DNA from: Paenibacillus pectinilyticus
GTDB lineage: Bacteria > Bacillota > Bacilli > Paenibacillales > NBRC-103111
Assembly (NCBI RefSeq): GCF_001700435.1
Contig: NZ_LYPC01000027.1
Coordinates: 1,108,433-1,172,432 of the forward strand
Direction: 5' to 3'
Length of the DNA stretch: 64,000 nucleotides
Shown: piece by piece, positions 1 to 8,860 of the stretch
How positions within the stretch are numbered: the stretch's first letter is position 1
Layout of the letters: the number at the start of each line of letters is the position of its first letter
The notes under the pieces: generated by a model
Databases searched by the model: none
What the model saw: the letters and a program-made list of their open reading frames with translations, nothing else
What the model was told of the DNA's origin: nothing
Made by a program: the position numbers and the translations under genes

Positions 1-531
1 GCGATTACGGATGCCATCAAAACGAATTTCGGCAGCAACGGATATCCGCTTCCTGAAATTTGGGTTGAACCTGGACGCAGCATCGTAGGCGATGCGGGCA
101 CGACGCTTTACACGGTCGGTACAACGAAGGAAATACCGGGCGTGCGTAAATATGTCGCAGTAGATGGCGGGATGACTGACAATCCGCGTCCAGCGTTGTA
201 TCAAGCAGTGTACGAGGCAGGTCTTGCTAATCGGGCGACAGAACAGCCTGAGGAGATTGTCTCCATCGCGGGCAAATGCTGCGAAAGCGGCGATATGCTA
301 ATCTTTGATGTGAACCTGCCAAAAGTGGCATCGGGTGATATTCTAGCCGTATCGAGTACAGGCGCTTATAACTACTCGATGGCGAGTAACTACAACCGTA
401 TTCGCAGACCTGGTGTTGTTTTCGTCCAAGACGGACATAGCGACCTTGTTGTAAATCGTGAATCATTTGAACAAATCGTTGGGAATGATGTCATCCCAGC
501 TAGAATGAAACAAGTTAGCAAAACGGTATAA
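1..531 (+). CDS. lysA: Diaminopimelate decarboxylase, 3' part
   Basis: This is the C-terminal part of the PLP enzyme that decarboxylates meso-diaminopimelate to L-lysine in the cytoplasm. The frame is open from base 1, so the gene starts outside the window; about 176 residues are seen. Family hallmarks are EPGRSIVG (the phosphate/substrate-binding segment of fold-type III decarboxylases), VDGGMTDNPRPALY and the CESGD motif, whose Cys and Asp contribute to the active site across the dimer. The reading frame ends normally and is followed by a strong terminator, so it closes its own transcription unit before ppiB. Confidence 0.93.
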   Translation, partial: AITDAIKTNFGSNGYPLPEIWVEPGRSIVGDAGTTLYTVGTTKEIPGVRKYVAVDGGMTDNPRPALYQAVYEAGLANRATEQPEEIVSIAGKCCESGDMLIFDVNLPKVASGDILAVSSTGAYNYSMASNYNRIRRPGVVFVQDGHSDLVVNRESFEQIVGNDVIPARMKQVSKTV

Positions 532-547
532 ATTCGTTGAATATGAT

Positions 548-589
548 ACGGAAGGAGGGCCCTAGCTCACTCGGGTCCTTCTTCCGTTT
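548..589 (+). terminator. Rho-independent terminator after lysA
   Basis: Long hairpin, ACGGAAGGAGGGCCC pairing with GGGTCCTTCTTCCGT around a 10-base loop, beginning 17 bases after the lysA stop. The T-run is short (TTTG), so strength rests mainly on the stem. Confidence 0.8.
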
Positions 590-648
590 GTGTAATGACG
601 TCATTCATAGTAGAATAAGATATTATTTCCTAAAGGAGTGAACCACAC

Positions 649-1080
649 ATGGCAAAACAAGCAAAAATTACACTAGCAGGTGGCGGAGAGGTTCTTATCG
701 ATCTATTTGAGAACGATGCACCGAATACTGTCGCTAACTTTGAAAAACTAGCAAACTCCGGTTTCTACAACGGTCTTGTTTTTCACCGCGTTATTCCAGG
801 ATTCGTAGCACAAGGTGGTTGCCCAACTGGAACAGGAACTGGCGGCCCTGGCTACCAAATCAACTGTGAAATCAACCCGAACAAACATGAGCGTGGATCC
901 CTAGCTATGGCGCATGCGGGCCGTAACACAGGTGGAAGCCAATTCTATATCGCTTACCAACCACAACCGCATTTGGATGGCGGACACACGGTGTTCGGTA
1001 AAGTATCCAAAGGTATGGAGCTTGTTGATGCTTTCAAAGGCAAAGACAAAATGGAAAAAGTAGAAGTTGTAGAAGTATAA
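649..1080 (+). CDS. ppiB: Cyclophilin-type peptidyl-prolyl isomerase
   Basis: A 143-residue single-domain cytoplasmic cyclophilin that catalyses cis/trans isomerisation of prolyl bonds. It has no signal peptide. Cyclophilin core motifs are present in order: [13 protein letters not shown] (catalytic Arg region), [19 protein letters not shown] and [11 protein letters not shown]. Length is typical of the short bacterial family. The start is supported by AAAGGAGTG 12 bases upstream. The gene stands alone between two terminators, so it is probably monocistronic. Confidence 0.93.
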   Translation: MAKQAKITLAGGGEVLIDLFENDAPNTVANFEKLANSGFYNGLVFHRVIPGFVAQGGCPTGTGTGGPGYQINCEINPNKHERGSLAMAHAGRNTGGSQFYIAYQPQPHLDGGHTVFGKVSKGMELVDAFKGKDKMEKVEVVEV

Positions 1081-1094
1081 TTTCAACTTATAGA

Positions 1095-1124
1095 ACTGCT
1101 CGGACTTCGGTCTGAGCAGTTTTT
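1095..1124 (+). terminator. Rho-independent terminator after ppiB
   Basis: AACTGCTCGGA / TCTGAGCAGT hairpin with a CTTCGG loop followed by TTTTTG. Classic intrinsic terminator. Confidence 0.9.
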
Positions 1125-1316
1125 GTCGTTGTACCTATGTGTTAAAATTCAACGCTAATTGCCCATGAATGCTCAATATCCAACCTTTCCGATCAGAATT
1201 TCCATATAAAAATGAAAAAAGGCCTTGCATTTTCATGGCGTGAATGATAAATTTTTGTGTAATAAAGAAATGAGTAACTACGAAATAGTTATGTCACTCT
1301 TTACTAGTATGCAAAA

Positions 1317-1488
1317 CCTTCGGGGCGTGGTGAAATTCCACACCGGCGGTGATTCGTACGCATGTACGTGTACATGGGTGCGATCAGTCCGTGACCCGTT
1401 GTGAAGCTAGCGGTACCTGACAACAGCTTCGCTACGGTTGACCTGGTGTAACTCCGGGACCGACAGTATAGTCTGGATGGGAGAAGGA
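1317..1488 (+). promoter_or_regulatory. FMN riboswitch (RFN element)
   Basis: The aptamer is recognised from its conserved blocks in order: CTTCGGGGC, GGTGAAATTCC, CACCGGCGGT, AGTCCGTGACCCG, GGTTGACCTGGTG, AACTCCGGGACCGACAGT, ATAGTCTGGATGGGAGAAGG. It binds flavin mononucleotide and controls the riboflavin operon that follows. The 5' strand CCTTC pairs with the terminal GAAGG to close P1. It occupies most of the 647-base gap between ppiB and ribD; 1125-1316 upstream holds no gene I can support and should carry the promoter. Confidence 0.97.
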
Positions 1489-1651
1489 AAATGCGAATGC
1501 CAATTCGCTGGCATGCTTGTTCATTTTTTCACACTTACAAAAATTCGGCAGGTCTGTCTTCCTAAAGGCAACCACGTCGGTGTTGTTTGATTTGATCAAA
1601 AATGCAACAGGCAGCGTAGCTGAAGCTTATTCGTGTTATCTAAACAATCTC

Positions 1652-1685
1652 TGGCCCCCATCCGAACACGGAAGGGGCTTTTTTG
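1652..1685 (+). terminator. Riboswitch-controlled terminator ahead of ribD
   Basis: GGCCCC / GGGGC stem followed by TTTTTT, about 165 bases after the aptamer and 42 bases before ribD. The position fits transcription attenuation: FMN binding favours the terminator. Nothing else is visible in the 1489-1651 linker, which must contain the antiterminator strand. Confidence 0.85.
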
Positions 1686-1727
1686 CATGAAATATCAAGG
1701 ACTGGATTCAGAAGGCGGTGAACATCC

Positions 1728-2834
1728 ATGCTGTTATTGAACGACGAGGCTTATATGAAGCTTGCGCTCCAAATGGCAGAGAGTGCGCTAGGTCAAACCG
1801 GCATTAATCCTGTTGTAGGATGTGTCCTCGTGAAAGAGGGCCGTATTGTTGGTATGGGTGCCCACTTGAAACGTGGTCATGGGCATGCAGAGGTTCTTGC
1901 TTTGCAAATGGCAGGCGAGGAGGCCAAGGGAAGCACCGCTTATGTGACCTTGGAGCCATGCAGTCATTATGGCAAAACGCCGCCATGCAGCGATCGGCTC
2001 ATCGAAGCGGGAGTACAACGTGTCGTTGTAGCTACAACGGATCCGAATCCGTTAGTGGCAGGGACTGGAATTGCCAAGCTGCGTGCGCATGGATTGGACG
2101 TCAGTGTTGGTGTGCTCGGTGAGGAATCCACGAAGCTGAACGAAGCCTTCAACAAATTCATCGTCACGCGGATGCCGTTCGTGACGATGAAGACCGCGAG
2201 CACGCTGGATGGCCGCATCGCATCCAAAACCGGCGACAGCAAGTGGATTACATCCCCAGACTCGCGTGGCTACGTACATACCCTGCGTCACCAGCACCAG
2301 GGTATCCTCGTCGGCGTACAGACCGTCATCGCCGACGATCCGCTTTTGAGCACGCGAGGCGACCTGCCGGCTGTGCAGCCGGTGCGCATCATCGCGGACT
2401 CGCTTCTGCGAGTCCCGCTAGGCGCCCGCGTGCTCACCGAGCAGGATTGTCAGCCGACGATCCTGCTCGCGAGCACACAGGCGCCCGCAGAGCGGCGTGC
2501 CGCGCTGGAAGCGCGCGGCATCACGGTCCTCACCTGCGGGGACGGCCCGCAGGTGGACCTGACGCTCGCCATGCAGCAGCTGGGCGAGCGCGAGATCGGC
2601 TCCATCCTCCTCGAGGGTGGAGGCCGGTTGAACGGCGCCATGCTGGAGCGGCGCCTGATTGATAAGCTGGTGCTGATGTTCGCGCCGAAAATTATCGGCG
2701 GTGCAGCAGCACCAGTGAACATCCACTTCGACGGCTTCGCGAAGATGGATGATGCCATTACGCTCGACAGAATGAGCGTCGAGCAATTCGGACCGGATGT
2801 GTGCATAACCGGCTATCCGATGTATAAGAGCTAG
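1728..2834 (+). CDS. ribD: Bifunctional riboflavin deaminase/reductase
   Basis: A 368-residue enzyme doing the second and third steps of riboflavin synthesis: deamination of the pyrimidine from GTP cyclohydrolase II, then NADPH reduction of the ribosyl side chain. The N-terminal CDA-type zinc deaminase shows GHAEVLAL and TLEPCSHYGKTPPC; the C-terminal reductase begins near FVTMKTASTLDGRIA and includes SILLEGGG. It is the first gene of ribD-ribE-ribBA-ribH under the FMN riboswitch. From roughly 2240 to 2700 the sequence is clearly richer in G+C than on either side while the frame and protein stay normal. Confidence 0.96.
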   Translation: MLLLNDEAYMKLALQMAESALGQTGINPVVGCVLVKEGRIVGMGAHLKRGHGHAEVLALQMAGEEAKGSTAYVTLEPCSHYGKTPPCSDRLIEAGVQRVVVATTDPNPLVAGTGIAKLRAHGLDVSVGVLGEESTKLNEAFNKFIVTRMPFVTMKTASTLDGRIASKTGDSKWITSPDSRGYVHTLRHQHQGILVGVQTVIADDPLLSTRGDLPAVQPVRIIADSLLRVPLGARVLTEQDCQPTILLASTQAPAERRAALEARGITVLTCGDGPQVDLTLAMQQLGEREIGSILLEGGGRLNGAMLERRLIDKLVLMFAPKIIGGAAAPVNIHFDGFAKMDDAITLDRMSVEQFGPDVCITGYPMYKS

Positions 2835-2850
2835 AGAATGGAGGAGTGGC

Positions 2851-3522
2851 ATGTTTACCGGCATTGTTGAAGAAATCGGCCACATGCGCCGCATTCATAG
2901 TGGAGGGCAAGCCATGGTTCTTACCATTGGCGCCAGAAAAATACTCGAAGATGTCCATCTAGGGGACAGTATCTCGGTGAATGGGGTGTGTCTCACGGTC
3001 ATTGCTTATGATAGTGATTCCTTCTCTGTTGATGTGATGCCCGAAACGTACCGTAAGACCAATCTTCGCAAGCTGCAATCCGGCACACGTGTGAACTTGG
3101 AGCGGGCTATGGCAGCGAATGGTCGCTTCGGCGGCCATATCGTGCAAGGGCATGTGGATGCAACAGCAGTGATCCTTTCTCGCATTCCGGAAGAGAACGC
3201 TGTTGTGTACAGGTTCGCACCGGAGAATCCGCATATATTCCGCTATATTATTGCAGGTGGTTCGATTACGATCGATGGAATAAGCCTGACGGTTGTCGAT
3301 GTTACAGATCAGGATGTATCGGTTTCCATCATCCCGCACACCCTGGCACAGACTGTTCTTTATGATAAAAAAGCTGGAGACACGGTCAACATCGAATGCG
3401 ATGTTTTGGGAAAATATATGGAACGATTGCTTAAATTTGGACCATCCGAGACTTCCCACCGCGGGGAGCCTAAGAAAAGCACGTTAACGGCTAGCTTTTT
3501 AGCGGATAATGGCTTTATGTAA
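2851..3522 (+). CDS. ribE: Riboflavin synthase, alpha subunit
   Basis: A 223-residue protein that dismutates two 6,7-dimethyl-8-ribityllumazines to riboflavin plus the pyrimidine. It starts with the family signature MFTGIVEEIG and contains two lumazine-binding repeats, roughly residues 1-95 and 98-190, the second carrying GISLTVVDV. The start follows GGAGTGGC. It lies 16 bases after ribD in the same operon. The C-terminal tail is slightly longer than in minimal homologues. The symbol ribE follows Bacillus use; the enteric name is ribC. Confidence 0.95.
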   Translation: MFTGIVEEIGHMRRIHSGGQAMVLTIGARKILEDVHLGDSISVNGVCLTVIAYDSDSFSVDVMPETYRKTNLRKLQSGTRVNLERAMAANGRFGGHIVQGHVDATAVILSRIPEENAVVYRFAPENPHIFRYIIAGGSITIDGISLTVVDVTDQDVSVSIIPHTLAQTVLYDKKAGDTVNIECDVLGKYMERLLKFGPSETSHRGEPKKSTLTASFLADNGFM

Positions 3523-3541
3523 GTAGTTAGGAGAGGTGAAT

Positions 3542-4771
3542 ATGACACAACCTATTCGATTCAATACGATTGAAGAGGCCCTTACGGATCTGAAATTAGG
3601 TAAAGTGATTATTGTCGTGGACGATGAGGATCGTGAAAATGAGGGGGATTTTATCGCCCTTGCTGATAAAACAACGCCCGAAGTCATCAACTTCATGATT
3701 AAAGAAGGACGCGGGCTTGTCTGCACACCGATCACGGAGGACAGAGCGAAAGAACTTGATTTACCTCCAATGGTAGCGCGGAATACGGATTTTCATGGCA
3801 CAGCTTTCACGGTATCCGTCGATCATACAGACACAAGTACTGGGATTTCCGCCTATGAGCGCTCTAGAACGATTCAAGGCTTGATTGATCCAACGACGAA
3901 ACCTCAGGATTTCCGTAGACCCGGTCATGTGTTCCCGTTGATCGCGAAGAAAGGCGGCGTGCTCCGCAGAGCTGGACATACCGAGGCTGCCATTGATTTG
4001 GCACTGTTGTGTGATTCCTATCCAGCGGGTGTGATTTGTGAGGTTATCAAAGAAGATGGTACAATGGCTCGTGTTCCTGATCTCATGGAAATCGCCGCTA
4101 AGCATGATCTGCGCATCATTACGATTCAGGATTTGATACAGTTTAGAAACCAACAAGAGAATCTAGTGAAGCGCGAAGTGGAAGTGGATTTGCCAACGGA
4201 TTTCGGCACCTTCAAAGCGATTGCCTACACGAATCAGCTTGATGATAAAGAACATGTTGCTTTAGTTAAGGGAACCATCGATCCTTCCAAACCAACCTTA
4301 GTACGTGTGCATTCCGAGTGTTTAACTGGGGATGTGTTCCATTCTCATCGCTGCGATTGCGGTCCTCAGCTGGATGCGGCATTAAAACAGATTGATGAAG
4401 AGGGCAATGGTGTATTATTATATATGCGACAGGAAGGTCGCGGTATCGGTTTAATCAACAAATTGAAGGCCTATGTCCTTCAAGAGCAGGGATTTGACAC
4501 GGTAGAAGCGAATATTAAGCTTGGATTTGCTCCAGATCTTCGGGATTACGGCATCGGTGCTCAAATTCTGAAAGACCTTGGCATCACGAAGCTCCGCCTT
4601 CTGACGAATAATCCACGTAAAATCAAAGGTCTTGAAGGTTATGGACTTGAGGTGGATGAACGCGTTCCGATTCAAATGGATAGCAAGAAAGATAACCTTA
4701 GCTATTTACAAACCAAGCAACAGAAGCTCGGCCATATGCTGAATTTTATCGATGTAGGCAAAGGCATTTAA
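3542..4771 (+). CDS. ribBA: DHBP synthase / GTP cyclohydrolase II fusion
   Basis: A 409-residue bifunctional enzyme supplying both riboflavin precursors. The N-terminal dihydroxybutanone-phosphate synthase has the acidic metal site [11 protein letters not shown]; the C-terminal GTP cyclohydrolase II has the zinc site [15 protein letters not shown] and [10 protein letters not shown] place the start at the ATG at 3542, eight bases after AGGAG, rather than at the GTG six bases upstream. Third gene of the rib operon. Confidence 0.96.
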   Translation: MTQPIRFNTIEEALTDLKLGKVIIVVDDEDRENEGDFIALADKTTPEVINFMIKEGRGLVCTPITEDRAKELDLPPMVARNTDFHGTAFTVSVDHTDTSTGISAYERSRTIQGLIDPTTKPQDFRRPGHVFPLIAKKGGVLRRAGHTEAAIDLALLCDSYPAGVICEVIKEDGTMARVPDLMEIAAKHDLRIITIQDLIQFRNQQENLVKREVEVDLPTDFGTFKAIAYTNQLDDKEHVALVKGTIDPSKPTLVRVHSECLTGDVFHSHRCDCGPQLDAALKQIDEEGNGVLLYMRQEGRGIGLINKLKAYVLQEQGFDTVEANIKLGFAPDLRDYGIGAQILKDLGITKLRLLTNNPRKIKGLEGYGLEVDERVPIQMDSKKDNLSYLQTKQQKLGHMLNFIDVGKGI

Positions 4772-4847
4772 CAATAGTAGAACTTGAACTTCGAATTACC
4801 ATCAACATCCAAACCAATAGGCTTCATCAGAAAGGGAGATTCTTACC

Positions 4848-5318
4848 ATGGCAACGATTTACGAAGGACATTTAATTTCACAAAACTTGAAATATGGGAT
4901 CGTCGTTGGACGTTTCAATGAGTTCATTACATCCAAACTACTTGGCGGTGCACAAGACGCTCTTAAACGTCACGGTGTCCTCGAAAATGAAATTGACATC
5001 GCATGGGTTCCAGGCGCTTTCGAACTACCACTAATCGCGCAAAAAATGGCAGAGAGCGGTAAATACGATGCGGTTATCACCCTTGGTGCTGTTATTCGTG
5101 GTTCAACGCCGCATTTTGATTATGTGTGCAGTGAAGTAGCGAAGGGCGTTTCTGCGATTAACTTGAAAACAGGCGTACCTACGATTTTTGGTGTATTGAC
5201 GACGGACTCCATTGAACAAGCGGTTGAACGCGCAGGAACGAAAGCAGGCAACAAAGGATGGGAAGCTGCCGTAACTGCGATTGAGATGGCGAATTTGACG
5301 AAGCAATTCACTTCTTAA
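4848..5318 (+). CDS. ribH: 6,7-dimethyl-8-ribityllumazine synthase
   Basis: A 156-residue lumazine synthase that condenses the two RibBA/RibD products and is known to form icosahedral capsids in Bacilli. Signatures seen are GRFNEFI, the WVPGAFELP substrate loop, [16 protein letters not shown] with the catalytic His, and [12 protein letters not shown]. An AAAGGGAG site precedes the ATG. It ends the riboflavin operon, although the following membrane-protease-like gene overlaps its stop and may be translationally coupled. Confidence 0.96.
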   Translation: MATIYEGHLISQNLKYGIVVGRFNEFITSKLLGGAQDALKRHGVLENEIDIAWVPGAFELPLIAQKMAESGKYDAVITLGAVIRGSTPHFDYVCSEVAKGVSAINLKTGVPTIFGVLTTDSIEQAVERAGTKAGNKGWEAAVTAIEMANLTKQFTS

Positions 5319-5962
5319 TGCTGTCTTATTATCATTTGGAATCACTGCTGCCGCGGCTGTTCGCATTTCTAATCGCTATGACTCTGCATGATACAGCACA
5401 TGCAGGAGTCGCTTGGCTGCTTGGAGATCGTACAGCCCGCGATGGCAAACGATTATCGCTGAACCCCTTGGCACATATAGATGCCTTGGGGTTGGCGATG
5501 ATTATTTTTGGGCCATATGGCTGGTCGAAGAACATGCCGGTGAATCCCGATCGTTTTCCAGCACATAAAAGAAAACTTTCGCAGACGCTCGTTTATTTGG
5601 CGGGTCCCTTAACGAATATGGTACTTGCTTTATTTTTCTGGTGGCTCTATTTCTTCTTGCCTAGTATACTGGGTACGGGATCGGAATCCATCGCCATTGC
5701 AGAATGGCGTGTCTATTTGCAGTATTGTGTCATCGTTAACGTCATGATTGGCTTCATTCACTTATTACCGCTATACCCGCTTGATGGATGGTTTATTTGG
5801 AAAGGTCTAGTCTCTCCAGCCAAGCAAGCATGGTTTAAACAACAGGAGAAAAAAGCACTCATTCTTGTAATCGTTTTATTGGTTACGCCCATTGGGCAAA
5901 GGGCATTAAGTCATATTTATCCTTACGCTGTACAAGTAATTATGCATATTTATTCACTATGA
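5318..5962 (+). CDS. M50 (site-2-protease-like) membrane protein with HDxxH
   Basis: A 214-residue multi-helix membrane protein of the short M50 family. Family features are GRLSLNPLAHID-like (KRLSLNPLAHIDALG), GWSKNMPVNP, YLAGPLTN and a late LYPLDGW. The usual zinc motif HExxH reads H24-D25-T-A-H28, so the catalytic Glu is Asp, and the third ligand region (D157-G) has Leu-Tyr-Pro-Leu before it. It may be a slow or inactive protease. Its ATG overlaps the ribH stop by one base, suggesting coupling. The substrate is unknown. Confidence 0.75.
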   Translation: MLSYYHLESLLPRLFAFLIAMTLHDTAHAGVAWLLGDRTARDGKRLSLNPLAHIDALGLAMIIFGPYGWSKNMPVNPDRFPAHKRKLSQTLVYLAGPLTNMVLALFFWWLYFFLPSILGTGSESIAIAEWRVYLQYCVIVNVMIGFIHLLPLYPLDGWFIWKGLVSPAKQAWFKQQEKKALILVIVLLVTPIGQRALSHIYPYAVQVIMHIYSL

Positions 5963-5978
5963 CAAGGGGAAGAACGAC

Positions 5979-6770
5979 ATGAAGGTTACGTATAAATTAG
6001 AAGCGTTTGAAGGCCCCCTTGATCTATTGCTCCATCTAATTGATAAGAATGAACTCGACATTTACAATATTCCGATCAAAGAAATTACAGATCAATACCT
6101 TGAGTACGTACAAGCTATGCAAGAGCTGGAACTCGATATTACGAGTGAATTTCTAGTCATGGCCGCAACTTTGCTATCAATCAAAAGCAAGATGCTCTTA
6201 CCCAAGCCGCCTGTGATTGAATTTGACGAATATTTTGATGATATGGATGACTCGCTAGACCCGCGTGCTGAGCTTGTTGCGAAGCTGATTGAGTACCGGA
6301 AGTATAAGTCAATCGCTGACATGCTTCGTGATAAAGAAGTGGAGCGCAGCCTCGTTTATACACGTGAACCGGAAGATTTGACACCTTATCTGCATGTGGT
6401 TCAAGAGAACCCCGTAGAAGGTCTGGATGTAGCTGATTTACTTTTTGCTTTTCAACGCACCCTGCGTAAGTTAGCGAATCGCAATGTTGTTGCCCGGATC
6501 CGCCGCGATGAAATATCTGTGAAGGAGCGGATTCGCGAAGTTGTTGATTTGCTTAAAATAAGAGGCGGCAAGCTGTTATTTTCACGGTTATTTGACTACG
6601 AAATGACAAGAGAAGAGATTGTCGTGACGTTTCTAGCCATTTTGGAATTAATGAAAATGAAAAAAATCGTATGCTATCAGAATCAGCTGTTTGATGATAT
6701 CGTCATTCAAGCCAAAGAGGAGGGAACTGACTTTGACACTCAACTTCCAACAGATGAAATCAATTATTGA
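5979..6770 (+). CDS. scpA: Segregation and condensation protein A
   Basis: A 263-residue kleisin that bridges the heads of the SMC dimer and, with ScpB, builds the chromosome-condensing complex at replication origins. The N-terminal block YKLEAFEGPLDLLLHLI and the middle FLVMAATLLSIKSKMLLP are diagnostic; the C-terminal winged helix contains FLAILELMKM. The start is preceded by AGGGGAAG. The 3' end overlaps scpB, as is usual for this pair. Confidence 0.95.
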   Translation: MKVTYKLEAFEGPLDLLLHLIDKNELDIYNIPIKEITDQYLEYVQAMQELELDITSEFLVMAATLLSIKSKMLLPKPPVIEFDEYFDDMDDSLDPRAELVAKLIEYRKYKSIADMLRDKEVERSLVYTREPEDLTPYLHVVQENPVEGLDVADLLFAFQRTLRKLANRNVVARIRRDEISVKERIREVVDLLKIRGGKLLFSRLFDYEMTREEIVVTFLAILELMKMKKIVCYQNQLFDDIVIQAKEEGTDFDTQLPTDEINY

Positions 6771-7359
6771 AGGACTTCTCTTTGCCTCTGGCGACGAAGG
6801 ACTGGATATCAAACAGATTGCAGAAGTGATGGAGCTTGATGCCTATGTGATCAAAGATTTGTTGAAGGATATGAGAACAGATTTCAAGCGTAAGGGACGC
6901 GGTGTTCAAATCGTGGAGGTAGCCGGCTCGTATCAACTTACGACTTTAGCGGAGCATGCGCCTTATTTTGAGCGTCTTGCCTATTCGCCTTCACGCTCAT
7001 CACTTTCGCAAGCAGCATTAGAGACATTATCTATTGTGGCATATAAGCAGCCAATCACACGTGTAGAGATCGAGGAGATCCGCGGCGTCAAATGCGATCG
7101 CGCTCTTGCTACTTTAACAAGCAAAGATCTCATTACCGAGGTTGGACGTGCCGATGCGGTAGGCAGACCGATCCTTTATGGAACTTCCAAGCAATTCCTA
7201 GAGTATTTCGGGCTTAGTTCGATTCAAGAGCTGCCAGATTCTGCAAACTTTCAAGGTAATTTCGATTTGGAAGAAGAAACGCGAATGTTATTCGATCGCC
7301 TTGGCGGAGATCAGAAGCAATTAACATTGGAAGATGTCAGCGATGAACATGGCGAGTAA
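6733..7359 (+). CDS. scpB: Segregation and condensation protein B
   Basis: A 208-residue winged-helix partner of ScpA and SMC. I choose the TTG at 6733 because GAGGAGG lies nine bases upstream and the protein then begins close to the conserved SIIEGLLFASGDEGL; a longer frame to 6691 has no ribosome site. LSQAALETLSIVAYKQPIT and RGVKCDRALATL are ScpB hallmarks. The start lies 38 bases inside scpA, so the two are translationally coupled. Confidence 0.93.
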   Translation: MTLNFQQMKSIIEGLLFASGDEGLDIKQIAEVMELDAYVIKDLLKDMRTDFKRKGRGVQIVEVAGSYQLTTLAEHAPYFERLAYSPSRSSLSQAALETLSIVAYKQPITRVEIEEIRGVKCDRALATLTSKDLITEVGRADAVGRPILYGTSKQFLEYFGLSSIQELPDSANFQGNFDLEEETRMLFDRLGGDQKQLTLEDVSDEHGE

Positions 7360-7419
7360 ATTCACGTGTTCGATCTCTATCCAAACATGCATTTGATTTC
7401 CTTTTAAAGGTCATACTAA

Positions 7420-7463
7420 CTCCACCTGCGAGAAGAATTACTCTTGCAGGTGGAGTTTTTTTT
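7420..7463 (+). terminator. Terminator after scpB
   Basis: Perfect 10-bp stem CTCCACCTGC / GCAGGTGGAG followed by eight Ts. It sits just before the ribosome site of the next gene, so that gene needs its own promoter or read-through. Confidence 0.88.
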
Positions 7464-7479
7464 GGCTGAGGAGGCGTGG

Positions 7480-8184
7480 ATGTTGTTGTGGGTTGGATTG
7501 GCCGTAATGATCGTCATTATCGCTGTTGTCGTTGTCCTGTATAGCTATATGCGAGGTGAGTTTTACTTTTCTCGTGTGAAGGATAACGATACACTTTCGG
7601 TAGAACTGCGTGCCCTATTTGGGCTGGTGCGCTATCGCTATGTTATCCCGATAATTCAGTTTAAAGGTTTTGCCCAGGGGATTATGATTAAATCAGAAAC
7701 GGTAGGCAAGTTCAGCTCTGAATTGAAGGATGTATCCCGAGACCATATTACCAAAGATAAGGTTATCTCCTTTTATAAACAAGCCAAAGATGTACTTGTA
7801 CATACCTTGAATTTATATGGTTGGATGAAACAATCCCTTGCCAAAGTGGAGTGTACAGAACTGAAATGGATTACACGCGTGGGCGTAGGGGATGCACCTG
7901 AAACGGCGATTACGACAGGGGCTGTTTGGGGAATTAAGTCATCACTCTTAGGATTCTCAATCCGATACGTCAAACTCATCGCGAAGCCGCGGATTGATGT
8001 GATTCCGCAATATAATGAGAAGCAATTTGCAACCGAGTTCCGCTTTGCAGGACGCATCCGTGTTTGGTATGCCGTTGTTGCTGGTGTTCGACTTCTGCTC
8101 CGAGCAGCCAAAGTAAAAGGCGGTATTCGCACATGGATTCAATTTGCGATGAAAGCAAGAGCCAGATTTAAACCCGCCTCTTGA
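7480..8184 (+). CDS. ytfI: DUF2953 membrane-anchored protein (YtfI-like)
   Basis: A 234-residue protein with one N-terminal membrane segment (about residues 3-27) and a basic extracytoplasmic or cytoplasmic remainder with no catalytic motif. The pattern FYFSRVKDNDTLSVELRALFGLVRYRYVIP and its position directly upstream of ytfJ match the Bacillus YtfI/DUF2953 family, known to be made during sporulation. The start at 7480 has GAGGAGG eight bases away; an upstream in-frame TTG would lie inside the terminator stem. The biochemical role is unknown. Confidence 0.8.
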   Translation: MLLWVGLAVMIVIIAVVVVLYSYMRGEFYFSRVKDNDTLSVELRALFGLVRYRYVIPIIQFKGFAQGIMIKSETVGKFSSELKDVSRDHITKDKVISFYKQAKDVLVHTLNLYGWMKQSLAKVECTELKWITRVGVGDAPETAITTGAVWGIKSSLLGFSIRYVKLIAKPRIDVIPQYNEKQFATEFRFAGRIRVWYAVVAGVRLLLRAAKVKGGIRTWIQFAMKARARFKPAS

Positions 8185-8310
8185 GTAGTACATAACCCCA
8201 TGCCTCTAAGGGCACTCTAGAAGTGAACCATGATAGTTCTTTTTTATGTTAGAGTGCTTGAGCTTTCGATGCAGTTCGCAGGGCGAAAAACGCTAAGGAG
8301 GAATATGAAG

Positions 8311-8802
8311 ATGTCCGAACACCCGATTCAAGGCCTCATGAAAGTCGCCATGGAAAATATAAAAGAAATGGTCGACGTAAACACGATTGTCGGTGACCCG
8401 GTCGAAACGCCAGACGGCAGTGTCATCATGCCGATTTCCAAAGTCGGCTTTGGTTTCGCCGCAGGCGGCAGTGAGTTTGTGACAGACTCGGAAATCGAAA
8501 TCGAAGGCGGAGTTAACCGCGGAGATGCGATTAATGCCAAAGTTGCCCTTCCCTTCGGTGGTGGTAGCGGCGGTGGGGTATCTATTACACCAATTGCCTT
8601 CCTCGTCGTCGGTAAAAATGGCGTCAAGGTCGTTCCGTTAGACAACCAAACGCATATCTTGGAGCGTCTAATCGATTCTGCACCGCAGGTCGTAGACAAG
8701 ATCCAAAGTATGATCAAAGGGATGTCAGCGAAGGCTCCTGCGGCTACAACTAGTGTGGGAACGAATGTTACCAACGTTGAGAATCAGAATTTTATCGTGT
8801 AG
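8311..8802 (+). CDS. ytfJ: GerW family sporulation protein YtfJ
   Basis: A 163-residue soluble protein close to Bacillus YtfJ/GerW, made in the forespore and linked to nutrient germination. It is recognised from SEHPIQGLMKVAMENIKEMVDVNTI, VGDPVETPDGSVI and KVGFGFAAGGSEF, with a glycine-rich stretch GGGSGGG in the middle. Of two closely spaced ATGs I prefer 8311, nine bases after AAGGAGG. A terminator follows. Confidence 0.92.
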   Translation: MSEHPIQGLMKVAMENIKEMVDVNTIVGDPVETPDGSVIMPISKVGFGFAAGGSEFVTDSEIEIEGGVNRGDAINAKVALPFGGGSGGGVSITPIAFLVVGKNGVKVVPLDNQTHILERLIDSAPQVVDKIQSMIKGMSAKAPAATTSVGTNVTNVENQNFIV

Positions 8803-8818
8803 TCATTTGGTCATTATG

Positions 8819-8843
8819 AGCTGTCCTTTGAGGACAGCTTTTT
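8819..8843 (+). terminator. Terminator after ytfJ
   Basis: AGCTGTCC / GGACAGCT hairpin with a tight loop, followed by TTTTT. Confidence 0.85.
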
Positions 8844-8860
8844 CTATGCGATGGTCTCGA

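Noticed and set aside
1125-1316. Possible small gene in the gap before the FMN riboswitch
   Set aside because: No frame with a ribosome site; best read as promoter region.
2243-2662. 139-residue frame inside ribD rich in Arg, Ala and Pro
   Set aside because: An alternative-frame artefact of the G+C-rich stretch of ribD; no ribosome site.
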